Assembly: GCF_030445035.2 (NCBI RefSeq)
Contig: NC_080680.1
Coordinates: forward strand, 100,445,157-100,509,156
Direction of reading: 5' to 3'
Source of the DNA: Dasypus novemcinctus
Lineage: Eukaryota > Chordata > Mammalia > Cingulata > Dasypodidae
Length of the DNA: 64,000 nt
Under the pieces are notes generated by a model, which saw only the letters and a list, made by a program, of their open reading frames with translations, was not told where the DNA came from and made no database searches. Below, piece after piece: positions 21,301-33,689 of this stretch (positions are counted from its first letter, which is position 1; each line of letters opens with the position of its first letter). Made by a program: the position numbers and the translations under genes.

Positions 21301-24149
21301 TTATTTCAAGTTTGAAAAAGTATTATGGACTGTATAATTTAAAAATATAATTTATAATATCATGGCAGAAAAACCTTTATTTTGAAACTGATTTAATACC
21401 ACTTTAGGGCAACATATTCAGAGAATTTGACCCATTGACACATGTATTGCAAGTTTTCTCTACTCTGACTGTTTGGGAAAGGCATATTTCTTAGCTCTCT
21501 GTGAACTCCAGACATGATTCAACTTACCTTTTCTGAAGGTTCTTTCCCTGATCTTGGGTAAATCTCACACATATACAGGACATACTCAATGAAAGTCTTG
21601 ATAAGAATCCTCTGCAGATATCTAAAGTTCTTTCACGGAATAGCTCCCTTTTTTCTGGTACTCTGCCCTGCAAATTCTATTTACCCTGTCCTCCTTGAAC
21701 TCCAATTTCTATGTCCTCAACTTGTGAAACTTCCAGGCAATATTTTAGTTTCCCCTCATTGTGTTATAAACTGGAATGTGCCTCTAGTGGTAATCTGGGG
21801 TAATCATAGTATTTACCTCACAATCCTACACTGTCTGATAACCAATATCTTGTTCTCCTTTTTTCTTTTTCTTTTTTTAATTTGCTTAGTTTTCTAGTTG
21901 TAAAAGTTAATTCCCATAGCAGTTACTCCTTCATGGCACAAAGTGGATGTCATATGTACACATTTTAATGAGATCATATTATACATGCTATCTTGTAGAC
22001 TGTTTGTTTTTCTAATTACTGTGAACTTTTCCCTAGGACATTAAACAATATTTAACAATCCAATTTAAAATGTGGCAGAGTAGCAGATGGCCTTATTCAA
22101 TCAATACTTTACAGCTGAACATATAAGTAATTTCATTACCAAACACTATGTCATATATATTTGTACATATTTTTTTTTTCTAAACAAAACAATCTCTGCC
22201 CATGGTCAGAGTGTGGTACTAGTGAAAAGAAATCATGCTATCTTTACCAGGGATTTTCTTTACAAGCAATTAGATTATTCAATTGGCTTGACTAAGACAT
22301 TTGGAACATAGTCACATAATACATATTTGCAAAAATACATAGAAGTTGGCATTTTATCCAGTAAACATTATTTGTGAGACTCTTGAGCAAAGAATGCACA
22401 GTTCCATCGTTGATGTTATGGGAAAAGGAGGAAAATGCATGAAAATAAAATTATTTGATAATTTTTATTTTATTTTTTAAGACATGTTCTCATACCATAA
22501 TTAATTCATTTCCATTTTCTTCACCTTCCTCATCTGCAACTAGTTTGTCTTAGAAACATTTTAAAAGAAACTTTTAAAATAGTGGTCCTGGTGATATTTT
22601 TGATAGTGCATACCTAGCAACAAAAATATCATAAGCACACACTTCTAATATATATATAGTATATTCATTCATAAATGTTATACATTGGTATAATGAATAT
22701 ATTTTGTTTATCATCACTTACACACATAAGAAAGATAAACTCCAGGATGAGAAATATATATATAGAGAGAGATAGCAATTCTAATATTTTCTTCTTAGAA
22801 TTCTTAATTGGCTATCTTTGCATCTCTGAAATGTATCCACCTTGGAGACCATTACTCTAGCATATAAAATGGTATAAAATAAGTGAATGGCAGTCAAGAT
22901 AAACAACTTGCTGAGTTGACTTTAGACCACTCAATCAGATCCAAGTTTATTCACATTTTATAGTTAAGAAAACTGAAGCTTAGATAGGTAATGAATTTTA
23001 CTTAAGATTGCATATATGGTTTAGTAGATGATTCCAGGTCTAAATCTACTTCTATTCATTCTGAATCTAGTAAGCTTTCTTTTGTATCACTGGGCTCCAC
23101 CATTTGAAAAATGTTGCTCTTTCCTCATATATATGGGTAAGATAATTAAGCAGCCTAAATTTAGGAATTTAATGTTATTGAATTAATAATATTCAATGAT
23201 AATAATGCTAACCATATAGAATATGCAGGAGATGACATTTAATTCAATGTTTCTATATCATTTGCTCCTTATTATTTCTCTCATTTCAAGTACAGAAGGC
23301 AGTGTGGTCAGTGGGAATTAACTTTTTATTTTCAATTAATAAGAGAGACTTAAGGAAAAAGCAGGCTTGAAATGATGGCATGGAAATGAGTTGGGAGGAA
23401 GAAAGGTCTCTAGACCACTGAGGGACTACAGGAACCTTTAAGGGAGGTCCCAATTCTCAGCTCATATCTACCAAGTAATCATACAGAGCAGACAGTGAAA
23501 GACTGGACTAGATTCAGTCACTGACCTGGAGATGAAATTCTCCATTTTCCATTATCAACTCGGCCAGAATTCACTCCCCCTGGAGCCATACTTAACCAAC
23601 TTGCTATCTCTCTCCATGTGTCTGGTTCATAAACACAGATTCAGGGATGGAGGTGCACACACCCAGCACTCTCCTCCCAAAGGGCAAACTGTTTTTGTAC
23701 TGCATCAAGCAGAGTGCAGGAGCCAGAAATGGTTGTAGTAAATAAAATAACAATATTAAATCCTGTTTGCAGTCCTGTGAGTGATGGGTGAAAGGAGATA
23801 AGGAGAGAAGACGAAGAGTCAGAACTGAAATCTGCAGCCCACTGGCTATAGTAAAGTAAATACATTTTAGTGAGGTACAGTTTGGAGGCTGAGTTTAACA
23901 GTAGAACATGGTTTTGGTCCTACCATATATTGTGGCTAGATTTTTTGCACACCACTGTAACTTTACAGGCCTCAGTTGACACTAAAACATGGGAATGAAA
24001 TTACTGAGGTCACCATAGAGTTGTTCTAGATATTAATTTGAGAATCAGATTGTTTAGTTAGCATTTATTAGTTACCTTCTATTCACTCTTTGGGGTCATA
24101 ACTGAGCCACTTTTCCCTACCAGGGACTTTCCTTTACCTTCATCTAAAA
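21301..24149. other. AT-rich non-coding stretch with a few relics
   Basis: The part 21840-22050 resembles an old L1M fragment (GAGATCATATTATACATGCT; AACTTTTCCCTAGGACATTA). An antisense MIR lies at 22930-23090 (TTATAGTTAAGAAAACTGAA; GTTTAGTAGATGATTCCAGG). ATAT/GAGA runs occur near 22755. No gene is recognised. Confidence 0.45.
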
Positions 24150-24365
24150 CAGGAGTTCTTAACCAAGGGTTAAGATTTCAAGGGGCCTGTGAATTTGAAT
24201 TGAAAATTTAAAAAAAAAAATACATTTTTCTTGTAGGAACATGTTGGTGTGGATGTGATCTATTTATTAAACAATACACATTATAGTGTGGGCTTAGTAA
24301 GGGGTCCATGGTTTTCACCTGAATTGCAAAGGGGTCCATGCAACAAAAAAGGTTAACACCGTCTG
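24150..24365. mobile_element. Short non-autonomous hAT DNA transposon
   Basis: Terminal inverted repeats CAGGAGTTCTTAACC on the left and GGTTAACACCGTCTG on the right (reverse complement CAGACGGTGTTAACC). An imperfect 8-bp target duplication flanks it: ATCTAAAA at 24142-24149 and ATCTAAGG at 24366-24373. The body holds repeated GGGGTCCATG motifs. An 8-bp duplication is typical of hAT. No transposase is encoded. Confidence 0.7.
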
Positions 24366-24405
24366 ATCTAAGGTGACCATTCCTTCCTTCAAGTTTCTTT
24401 GGAAT

Positions 24406-24727
24406 AGCACTGGCCAATAGAAATATTGTTCTGAAGAAATGTGAACCCCAAATAAAACTTTAAAATTTCTAATAGTCACATTACAAAGGGTAAAATGAAA
24501 TGGATGGAATTAATTACAATAACATTTTATTAAACCAAATATATCAAAATATCATCACCCCAACATGTAACCAATATAAAAATTAATAGAGCCATTTTGC
24601 ATTCTCTTTTCTTACTCTGTCTTCAATGTCTGATGTGTATTTTATACTTAAAGCACATCTCAGTTCAGACCATCTGTGTTTCTTGATAGCCACATGTGAA
24701 TAGCAACTACTATACTGGACAATGCTG
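24406..24727 (+). mobile_element. MER3-like hAT-Charlie, near full length
   Basis: Runs from AGCACTGGCCAATAGAAATA through TAATAGTCACATTAC, CAACATGTAACCAATATAAA and TGATGTGTATTTTATACTTA to CTGGACAATGCTG. The ends pair as the family's terminal inverted repeat. The same family is at 548-842 and 2893-3760. Confidence 0.75.
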
Positions 24728-25293
24728 TTCTAGATCTTTCTTGTTGGATAATCGTAAACATTGGGAAATACTGTAGGTATCATCTAATCAATTTGCATTT
24801 GCCACTGATTAAACTGAAGCTCATTTGCTTGTATGCTGCTTGTTTGATCACATTTTGAAAGGTGGTGCCATTTCCTTTGTCATTTGAAGCTTAGAACCTC
24901 AAGAATTCCTCATGCTCTCAGTGGTTAGGGTTCTCTGAAAACTTAAATTGAGGAGGGAGGAACAATGACTGATAGATGCTGTATATAAGGAAGGTAAGAG
25001 CCTGGCAAGTTATGTGAGTCCTCATTTATAAAGCAAATATAGTAAGAGCACTGACTGTATAACATTTTCTAAAGATGAAATAAGATAATGTATATAAAGT
25101 CTGTACAATGAGTAAGTGTTCAATAAATGATTTATATTATAATCAGTGAAATAATTCACATTATCTGAAACATGTGACCCATTTGGCCTGGAATTTATTT
25201 TCTTCCTCTACCCAAAGAATAAGATGCTTGAAGACAGGATATCTTACTGACCCTGGTAATCCTTGCACTTGACCCAGTTAAGTGCCTTATACT
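24728..25293. other. Non-coding, no identified element
   Basis: Balanced to AT-rich sequence. A CAATAAATGATTTATATTAT block near 25121 is reminiscent of a MIR 3' end. No gene is seen. Confidence 0.4.
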
Positions 25294-25307
25294 CCCTTGG
25301 CTCTTTG

Positions 25308-25994
25308 TTTTTTTGTTTTGTTTTTTAATTTTTAAATTTTTTTCTCTTTATTTTATTTTTTAATGTTACATTTAAAAAAATGAGGTCCCCATATACCCCC
25401 CACTCTTCTCACCCCACTCCTCCCACATCAACAACCTCTTTCATCATCATGGGATATTCATTGCATTTGGTGAATACATTTTGGAGCACTGCTGCATCAC
25501 ATGGATAATGGCTTACATTGTAGTTTACACTCTCCCCCAGACCACCCAGTGGGCCATGGCAGGACATACAATGTCCAGCATCTGTCCCTGCAGTACCACC
25601 CAGGACAACTCCAAGTCCTGAAAATGCCCCCATATCATATCTCTTCTTCCCTCTCCCTACCCTCAGCAGCTACCATGGCCACTTTCTCCACATCAATGCT
25701 ACAATTTCTTCCATTACTAATCACAATAGTTCCATAGTAGAATATCAGTAAATTCACTCTAATCCATACTCTATTCCTCTATCCTGTGGGCCCTGGGACG
25801 ATTATGTCCATTCCACCTCCATATCGAGAGGGGACTTAGATTCCACATGGATGATGGATGCAATTCTCTTGCTTGCAGTTGTAGGCACTCTTGGCTCCCT
25901 GGTGTGGTGGTTGACCTTCTTCACCTCCCTGTGACAGTCAGGTCCTGAGCCTCAGCAGACTTGCAACTCTTATCCTCTGGTTTATTGGACTTAT
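25308..25994 (-). mobile_element. LINE tail copy C, subfamily 1, with 5' inversion
   Basis: T-rich left end (25308-25370), then the same blocks as copy A in antisense up to CACCTCCCTGT at about 25933. The remaining 25934-25994 is inverted: it reads AGACTTGCAACTCTTATCC and GGTTTATTGGACTTAT, the reverse complement of the sequence that should follow. This is the twin-priming signature of L1. A probable target duplication is CCCTTGGCTCTTTG at 25294-25307 against CCCTTAGCTTTTTG at 25995-26008, 12 of 14 matching. Confidence 0.8.
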
Positions 25995-26069
25995 CCCTTA
26001 GCTTTTTGAATTCTCTTCAAGGTTCATGTAATTCTTAAGAATTAAAAAAACATATATCATTATTTTAAC

Positions 26070-26250
26070 CATTGCAGCATTCATATGTGGTAGGCAGGGC
26101 AAGTATCATCACCTTCATTTTTTATGATGAGAAAAACAAAGTACAAGGAGATATAGTTACTATTCCTCTGCCTTATTATAACAAGTTAAAGTGTGGCCAG
26201 AATTCAAACCCAAGTGGGTTTTAACTCCTCCTCCACCTCTTGAAGCATCA
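26070..26250 (-). mobile_element. MIR SINE relic
   Basis: Antisense MIR: TCATTTTTTATGATGAGAAA, AAAGTGTGGCCAGAATTCAA, then ACCCAAGTGGG, in consensus order. Confidence 0.55.
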
Positions 26251-28040
26251 TGCTAACACTTCTGGGGGCAAACTTGAAGTAAATAATGAATAAGGAAATG
26301 AAACTAGTAAACTGCCTTTCCTCTCTGAGTGCCCAAGGCACATTGGAAAAGCTACTTCTGAGAGCTAACCCGATAGGTGACAATGTTCCTCCTTTGTGTG
26401 GACTGGGTACTTTCTAAAGGTTACTCTTGGGTGGCAACAGCCAGGCAGCAACCCCAGGAACTCATCACAATACCAGCCCTGTTTCCCAAAGCCATCTTTG
26501 CTGATAGTGGCAGTTCAAATGTCAGATTGAAAATAGGAGGGAGTGTGGAGCATGATTTTACCTTTCGAGATCCTTGTAGCCCTGGTTCAGTGTACCACAA
26601 ATCCTCAGTGAATGCGTGTAGAGACATCCACAGTCGTTCAGATAAATAAATCCAGGAAATGAATGGGCCAGACTAAGTTGCCACCCCAGTAACCTCCTTT
26701 CCACCATTCCCAATTTCAAAGTTGGAATGCAGTCAAATTCCAAGAGACTCCGTTGTTGCAGCATGAATGCAGGTGGGCCCAAGTGTCTAAGACCATTGCT
26801 CAGCCTACTGTATACAAAATTTATCAGGCTAACTAAGGCATGGAGGGTTGCACAGTTTAAATTGGATGAGGATAAAGATGGTTGTTAAAAAAATAATGTC
26901 AGCAACAAAAAAAAACAACATAAATTCAGCGACTCACCCATCCTCCTGTGGAAACACATTTAGCTCAAATCTCTAGACTAAACCAAAAATTTCCTAAAAT
27001 CAGTCTCGACCAAATCTGTTAATTCAGAAATTTTGTAGTTATTATTGTGAGGAAAAGGTATCCTTGGATTTTTAAGCACAGAAGCCTTGGGAGGGATCTG
27101 CATTTCCCTATGTCTCCTCAGAGGCCTGCAGGAGAGGCCAGAACTACGGTCATTTCGTAGGCAGTGGAGGTCCACTGATCTTATATAAGGTAGACAGAAA
27201 CTTCCCAGGAGACAGATGTTTGCGCAATGAATTCTGGGCACTGTCAGATAGGATCGCCACTTAGAGGAGTATTTGTTTGCAGAGGAGAAATGTAGTTCAC
27301 ATGCCACTAGAGACCTAGAGAGCAACAGAATATCAACGTAGCTCTCCAGGAGCACATTCAACCTGGTTTTAGCTTGTGATGAACAGGCATAACTATTCCA
27401 ACTTGAAAATAATGCGTGCTGCAAGTGCTTGAAAAGGGGCTGGAAAACACCTTCCTGCCTCTTCCGAGCTCACAAACTGTGTTTTGTGACAAAAAGCAAG
27501 AGGAACAAGGAACTGGGCCTGATTTTAGCTCATGGATCAAGAAACTTTGCAGGAAGTTATGGCAATGGGAAATGAAGGGCCTAGCACATCAGTAAGATCG
27601 TATCTTGGCTCATGGTAGCGGGCCTGTCAGGGATTTGGAGAAGTAGCCAGAGCTAGAGCACGTGCAGGGCCTTTTTCCAGCTCCTATATGCATTTCGCCT
27701 TGCAGGTAATGTTGTTGTTATTGTTTTTAATTAGTGTGATTGTGGGGGAAAAGAAAGTACCTTCTCTCTTTCATATCCTTGGGTTCCCTAACTATAGATG
27801 ACAAAAATTATAATTTTGAACATAGTAGGAGAATATTTTCCATTGTTTGACAGATTGTCATAAAACAGGTTAATGCCCCAAACAGAAAATATATTTTGAA
27901 TACTCATTATGTGTTAGAACTTCTAATATTTTTACATGCAGAGAAAGAAGAAAAACAAGATTAGATTAGGTGTTAGTAGACATAGATATGTTGAGTTTTT
28001 CATTCACTTACCTGAGTTTTACTGAATGCTTCCAATGTTC
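26251..28040. other. Mostly unique non-coding block
   Basis: Balanced composition without a recognised repeat between about 26260 and 27720. Minus-strand frames at 26978-27424 (148 codons) and 26421-26627 show no known domain, no low-complexity bias and no clear splice context. The length is within chance for this window. It is a reasonable place to look for conserved non-coding elements. Confidence 0.4.
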
Positions 28041-28219
28041 TAGATGATGCCATAGGTTTCAGATTCTAATCCTGAATCTACCACTCACAAACTATGAAAT
28101 CAAGACCATTTCCTGACCCTACCCTGAAAATGGTAGACCACATAATGAGTTTTTTATACACTGGGTTAAAAATTAGGTGTGTCAGGTAAATAGCTATATA
28201 TTGATCTTCACTCAGTTCT

Positions 28220-28380
28220 TTAAACTAAATATTACTGGGCCCATTTTACAGAGGAAGGAAATGAGCCTCAAAACGCTGAAGCAAACTGGTCCAATTGAGC
28301 CAGTTAGTTAATTTCAGAGGTAGGATTTAAAACCAAGTTAGTCTGGCTCTAAGGAGTATGATTTTAACTACTATGTGAAA
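28220..28380 (-). mobile_element. MIR SINE relic
   Basis: Antisense MIR: GGGCCCATTTTACAGAGGAA, GGAAATGAGCCTCAAAACGC, then GAGGTAGGATTTAAAACC. A possible sense MIR piece sits just upstream at 28050-28110. Confidence 0.65.
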
Positions 28381-28769
28381 GTCTTTAAAAACACACAGAA
28401 TTATTCTCCCATTATTATGGTATAGCTAAATTCATATATTACCCCCAACTAATATAAGGAATTTATGATCTTTGTGACTGCTTTTACCAGCCAGTTTTTA
28501 GAAGGTTGGATATGATCTGGTAGGATAGAAAGTGGATCTTTGTCATCCTTATGAACTTAGGTCCAGCTCCTCAGAGTAACATTCTCCGCCAAGCTTTTGT
28601 TGCTGTAGAGCTGAGACCCCGGCAGCAGACACGGTGCTGCACCTGGGCCTGACCTCTAGCTCCTGGTTGTGAATGGCAGGCCGCCATGCTGCAGTTAGGT
28701 TCCAAACACACACCAGAGTCCACGGACTCACTAACTGGCAGAGATGGAAGGGGCTTCCAAGGTATTTTA

Positions 28770-28880
28770 GTTCAATCTTCTCAAAACTGAGGCCCAGAGA
28801 GGTTAAATAATGTCTATAGGGTCACGTTGTTAAATGAGTGGAAAAGCCACAAGGAGACATGGGCTTCATGAATTCAGTTC
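28770..28880 (-). mobile_element. MIR SINE relic, short
   Basis: Antisense MIR core with CTCAAAACTGAGGCCCAGAG and AGGTTAAATAATGTC. It is a fragment only. Confidence 0.6.
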
Positions 28881-31159
28881 TTGAGTTCTTTCTGTTTAAA
28901 TGCTGATTTCATAGATTTCTCAAAATATTCATTAGAAATAGGTACCCATGTACTTTAAAGAAACCAATATGTTAAAACTCCTGATAGATATTGAGGCATG
29001 CGAATATGCTAATATAGGTTATTGCTAATTGCTGCTCAAAATCTTATTATTTTCAATACACAGATATCTGGATTATGCTCTGAAGTCTACTTGGGCCAGG
29101 GAAGGAGGCAATTAAAAATATTTCTCTCTTCCAATGCCTAATCACATTCATTTTCTCTTGCTTTCTCTGATGATTGGAAGTCTGGGCATGTAAAGTAAAA
29201 AAATTAGAATCAATGTTTTACTGCCTTTGGTAATTTTTAATAACATCATTAAAATATTTCCAAATTAACTATGATCACTGAATTGTAAAATGTGTAAGGT
29301 TCAACAAGATTTAAGAATCTTTCTGATAAAATGTTCTGGATTTCTGAGAAAATCCTGAGAATGATTTGGGAAAAATATTGTCTCTGTATGGAAGATGAAG
29401 ATACACATTCAGTTAGGTTACTGAGAGCCACACAGCTAATGGTGAAGGTGAATGCCCCAAACTGCATCCAGTGCTTAACAGATGAAAGTCTTAAAAATAA
29501 TTTAAAATTTTAAATGATTTGTCTATGTGTTTGCCTAGGAAGAACTAATGACCAGATGTGATTAAAGTCAAATGGGCTGCTGATATGGATATTTATTGTT
29601 TTTGTAGCCATTATCTCCTCTCCGTATTTCTGGTAATAACACTCCAATTTCCTTCAGAGGATCCACCATTTCCTTTTACCCCATCTGGTTCAGGTGATGT
29701 TGAGTTGTTCCCTGGTTTTAGAGCATCAGAGGACCACAATGGGGATTCAGCAAAGGTCAAAACATCTTATCGAAACCAATTGGACAAAATCTTAGGACTT
29801 TGTTTGACACTGCTGGGGGCAGTTAACTTTGGTGTTTGAGCTTTCCAAGGTCCTATGTGTGGAAAAAATCTGTCTGAGGGCTGAGCCAACTCAGACGGGC
29901 CAGAGCTGAGGGAGGGAAGACAAGTCCCGATGACACAGAGCCAAACCTGAAGTTCTTCCTCTGGGTGTTTCAATTACATGAAGCAACGGATTCCTTTTTA
30001 TAGCTTCAGCCAGTTTCATATGAGTCCCTGTCATTTACAAGCAAGAGAGTACTAATTGATACACAAGTTTGATTAACTACTCTCTCTCAAAATCTGTCTG
30101 AAGATGTTGTAGCCCCCCTGGCGAGTGTAGCAATCCTGCAAGATGATTAGCATGGAAAAGTATTTGGCCTGGTTGTATCATGGTCTGATTATTTAATAGT
30201 GTTATTATCAGTAAGCCCTGATATAGGCAAATGTCTTAGCAGAGAAAAAGTGACTAAATTCACTAACCATGGCTTTGTCAACACTTTCTTTATTTGCTCA
30301 AACAGACCTTAATTTGTTTCTTGGGATACCCTGTCCATAGTAAAATCTTCAGTGCTAACATATTAATGAAAGAAGGTTTGATATCTACAAATATATCTGG
30401 AATTCATAAATACTGTATTTCCAAGAAGCTGCAACAGGGATCCAGGCTCTGTAAACATTTTTCTGGGCTTACATCTCTAATAAAAGCACAGAGAATGATA
30501 AAAGCTAGGAAGTGTTTGACCCTCAGGGTAGAATGGTAAAGATATCCTTAATTCAAAATTTACCTAATTCTTTCTATTTGATATTATTATCAGGTGGGCA
30601 TGTTTTCACGTCTAATATCTAGATAGAGGCTTCATCTGTCTCTAGGAGAGAGCATGGTGAAGTGCAGGGCTGACACTTAGGTTTCATCTCTTGTGTCAGA
30701 GCTAATTAATTAGTAGTTGTTGCTTAGAAGGCTGTTCTAAAAACGGTTTGGGGCATTTGCAGGGTTGAAGTCCACCATTGATTAATAATGGTTGCCTCAG
30801 GCAAAGAATGACAAGAGGTAACAGGAAGAGATATTGAAAATCTAAGATTATCTGCTGGGTTGAAGCAAAATAAAGACTAAGCAGCTGAAATCAAGCTAAT
30901 TGCAACAGAAGCCAATTATAAACACTGACAAAAGATATATTTATACAATAAAATACCAAGCCAACCATACCTCCCCAAAGAAATCAGTAGTAGTATGCCC
31001 ATGTATTAATAATAAATGTTCAAATACCCTGAAGCTGTAAAGAAAATATGTTTATATGCCAATTTGATATCACTTTGGACTCTAGTTGAGACTCGCATTG
31101 TCTGTTATATACTATAGTTTGTAAAAGAACTGCTTGCATGACTAATCACAGAACAGCAC
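28881..31159. other. Mostly unique non-coding block
   Basis: AT-rich, no recognised gene. A MIR-like antisense fragment may lie at 29370-29460 (ACACAGCTAATGGTGAAGG). The rest, including 30560-31000, shows no repeat family that I know. Confidence 0.4.
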
Positions 31160-31300
31160 AGCAATTAAGAATACAAACTTACAGGACTAGATTTCAAGTC
31201 TAACTTCAGCTCTTACTAGCTGTGTGTTCTTAGGCAAATTACTTTACCTCTCTGATTCTTGGTTTCTTTATTTATGAAGTGGGCATATATAATCTGTGCC
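31160..31300 (+). mobile_element. MIR SINE relic
   Basis: Sense MIR: CTTCAGCTCTTACTAGCTGT, GTGTTCTTAGGCAAATTACT and TTACCTCTCTGATTCTTGG follow the MIR core. Confidence 0.75.
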
Positions 31301-31639
31301 CAATGGCTTTTTTGAAGTTGATTTTAATTTACTTAATTTTTTAAATTAAACAGTATTTGTGAAGTACTTGGTAAATTTTCTGACACATTAAAACATGAAA
31401 CAAACAGTAAACCAAATAACCATGAATGACAGAAGTGCTGTTTTTGTCATTTTGCCTAGCTTGATCAGTGTGATGACTTGAGTTGGAATTGTCATGTGTG
31501 GAGTACCCATAGTTGTGGAGGTAGCATTGGGGTTTAAAGAAGGTTTCATCATTCCAAAACAAAACAGAACAACAACAACCAAAAAACCTATACTGTAAAC
31601 TGTGTGGTCCCTTTTGCTTTAATGGCATCTAAAGAGCAG

Positions 31640-31860
31640 TGGTATGAGATCATGGTTAAGTGTATGGCTTGGGAGCCCAACTATCTGAATTTAAATCCTA
31701 GTTTTAATACAATCATTTTCTCATTGGGGATGATGATCATCACATCTACCTCTGGAATTTTTATGAAGATTACATGAGTTAATACATAAAAGCACTTAGA
31801 GAAGGACCTGGTCTAAAATAAGTACTTAATATTTGCCACTATTAATAATTATATTATGTA
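31640..31860 (+). mobile_element. MIR SINE relic, nearly full length
   Basis: Starts at ATCATGGTTAAGTGTATGGC, continues with AATTTAAATCCTAG and TTACATGAGTTAATACATAA and ends near ATAAGTACTTAATATTTGCC, so both the tRNA-like head and the 3' end are present. The middle has a deletion relative to the consensus. Confidence 0.7.
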
Positions 31861-32669
31861 ATTCCTATTGGAGGCTAGAATACCTGTACGCTTGGCTTTC
31901 ATTGAATAAGGATTGCTGTGCATCAGATTTCATGCTACTTATTATCTCATTTAATCATTACAACAACCTTAGTGAAGTATCACTTCCTCTCTAGGCTATA
32001 TGCTCCAAAAAGGAGTGGCCTCTTCACTGCTATAGTCCTAAAGTATAATTCAGAGAAGATGCTTAACAAATAAGTGTTGGGTGAATTATCAAATCTCCAT
32101 TTGATCAATGAGGACTTTGAGGCTCGAAGGGGTTAAAGTGATGAGTGTAAGGTTGCTGGTAAGGCTTGCTGTGTGTCTTCCTGAGAAGTGCTGGGGCCAG
32201 GTTTGAGCCCAAATATGCTTGACTTGAAGGTCTACCTCATATCCAGTATGTTCACTGAATTGAAAATAATCAGTTTATTCACAACTTAGGACAAACGATG
32301 TCATTCGATCAGAAGATCATCCTTTAGGGGACAGGCAAAAATCATTTTCATATTCCATACTCCCAATAATCATTTTTTCCAAATAGAATTATTAATAATT
32401 TCAAAATGATACATCAACAGGGCAAGGCTTTATATGGAAAAGAAGTCATGGGATCAGGTAGCTTTGCAAGCTGAGTGGGAGGGTGTGTTCACTCTCCGGC
32501 CTGGGAGATATTTGTGAATATGTAGGAGATGGGGTGATCAGGGATGGGGATGTAATAGAGGACTCCCCAGGTACTTTAGCACCACCAGGCATTGCCACCT
32601 GATCATGCAATGTCAAAGATGAAAGGGAAGATTGTAAAATGATTTGATCCAACTACCCTATTTATAGAT
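31861..32669. other. Non-coding with MIR/L2-like scraps
   Basis: Weak MIR/L2-like pieces appear at 31990-32200 (AACAAATAAGTGTTGGGTG; AATGAGGACTTTGAGG). The remainder is unassigned. No gene is seen. Confidence 0.4.
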
Positions 32670-33521
32670 TATATTGGTTTTCTATTGCTATATAACATAT
32701 TAAATTTAGTGACATCATACATTGCAAATTTACTGTCACACAGTTCTGGAGATCTAGGTATGGAATGGTTGGATCTTCACTAAGAATGTCACCAGACTGA
32801 AAACAAGGTGTCCACTGAGACCCTGCCTCTTTTCTGGTGTTTGGGGTGCAGCGTCAAACTCACTGGTTATTGGCGGAATTCATTTCCTTGTGCTTTTAGT
32901 TCTGAAGTCCCCGTTTTCCTGCTAGCTGTTGGGGGACAACTCTTAGCTCCTAGATGATGTCCTCAGTTTCTTGCCATGTGACCCCATAGACAGTTCACAG
33001 CAAGGATGTTTTCTTTCTTCCAGACCAGCTGGAGTGGGTCTCTGTGACTTCTTTGGCATCCAGTCAGAGAAAATTCTGCTTTTAAACACTCAAATCATTA
33101 GATCAGGTCCACCCAGGATAATCTTCCTATGGCTATATGATGGTAAATAATCACTAGGGTGATAGTTCATCGTATTCACAGGTTCCACCTATACTCAAAG
33201 AGTGGATTAGGGGAGTGGATATAGTTCAAGCAGTTGAGTGCCTGCTTCCCACATGGGAGGTCCTGAGTTTGGTTCCCAGTGCCTCCTAAAAAAAACAAGA
33301 AACAAACAATAAGCAAAAACAAATGAGAAAACCAACTCAGGGGAGTCAAAATGGCTCAGTTGTTGAAAATCGGCTTCCTACATACAAGGTCCCAAGTTCA
33401 ATCTCTGGTCCCCAGTATCTAAAAAAAGAAAAGAAAAGAAAAGGAAAAAGAGAGAGAGTAGATTAGACAAAAGCAAGGGTCTAAGGGTCTTTGGGGTCAT
33501 TTTAGAACTTTGCCTACCACT
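32670..33521 (-). mobile_element. Fossil MLT1 LTR (ERVL-MaLR) carrying a DAS SINE
   Basis: Antisense MLT1: starts TATATTGGTTTTCTATTGC, then CACACAGTTCTGGAGATCTA, ACTCAAATCATTAGATCAGG, GTATTCACAGGTTCC, and ends TTTGCCTACCAC. It is cut by the DAS dimer at 33211-33455 and continues after it with TCTTTGGGGTCATTTTAGAA. A possible 5-bp duplication TAGAT lies at 32665-32669 and 33522-33526. It is a solo LTR without internal sequence, an old placental-wide fossil. Confidence 0.75.
33211..33455 (+). mobile_element. DAS SINE dimer with target duplication
   Basis: The first monomer starts GGGAGTGGATATAGTTCAAG with GAGTTTGGTTCCC as B-box-like block. An A-rich linker leads to a second monomer starting GGGAGTCAAAATGGCTCAG with AAGTTCAATCTCT, then a tail of AAAAG repeats. 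The flanking duplication is GAGTGGATTAG at 33200-33210 against GAGTAGATTAG at 33456-33466. It has the same two-part layout as the copy at 925-1124. Confidence 0.87.
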
Positions 33522-33689
33522 TAGATTAAGCCTAGAAGGGCAAATGGCCCAGGGCTTGCTAGAGGCAGAACTGGGTTAATGGTTAGTCACTGAGTCACTG
33601 GGCTCCCGGTTCTTATCTCTCCCCTCTAGTCTTTCTAAGTCAAAACCCCTCAAAGTTCTGTGCTGAGGTCCAAGCACCCTGATTTATAA

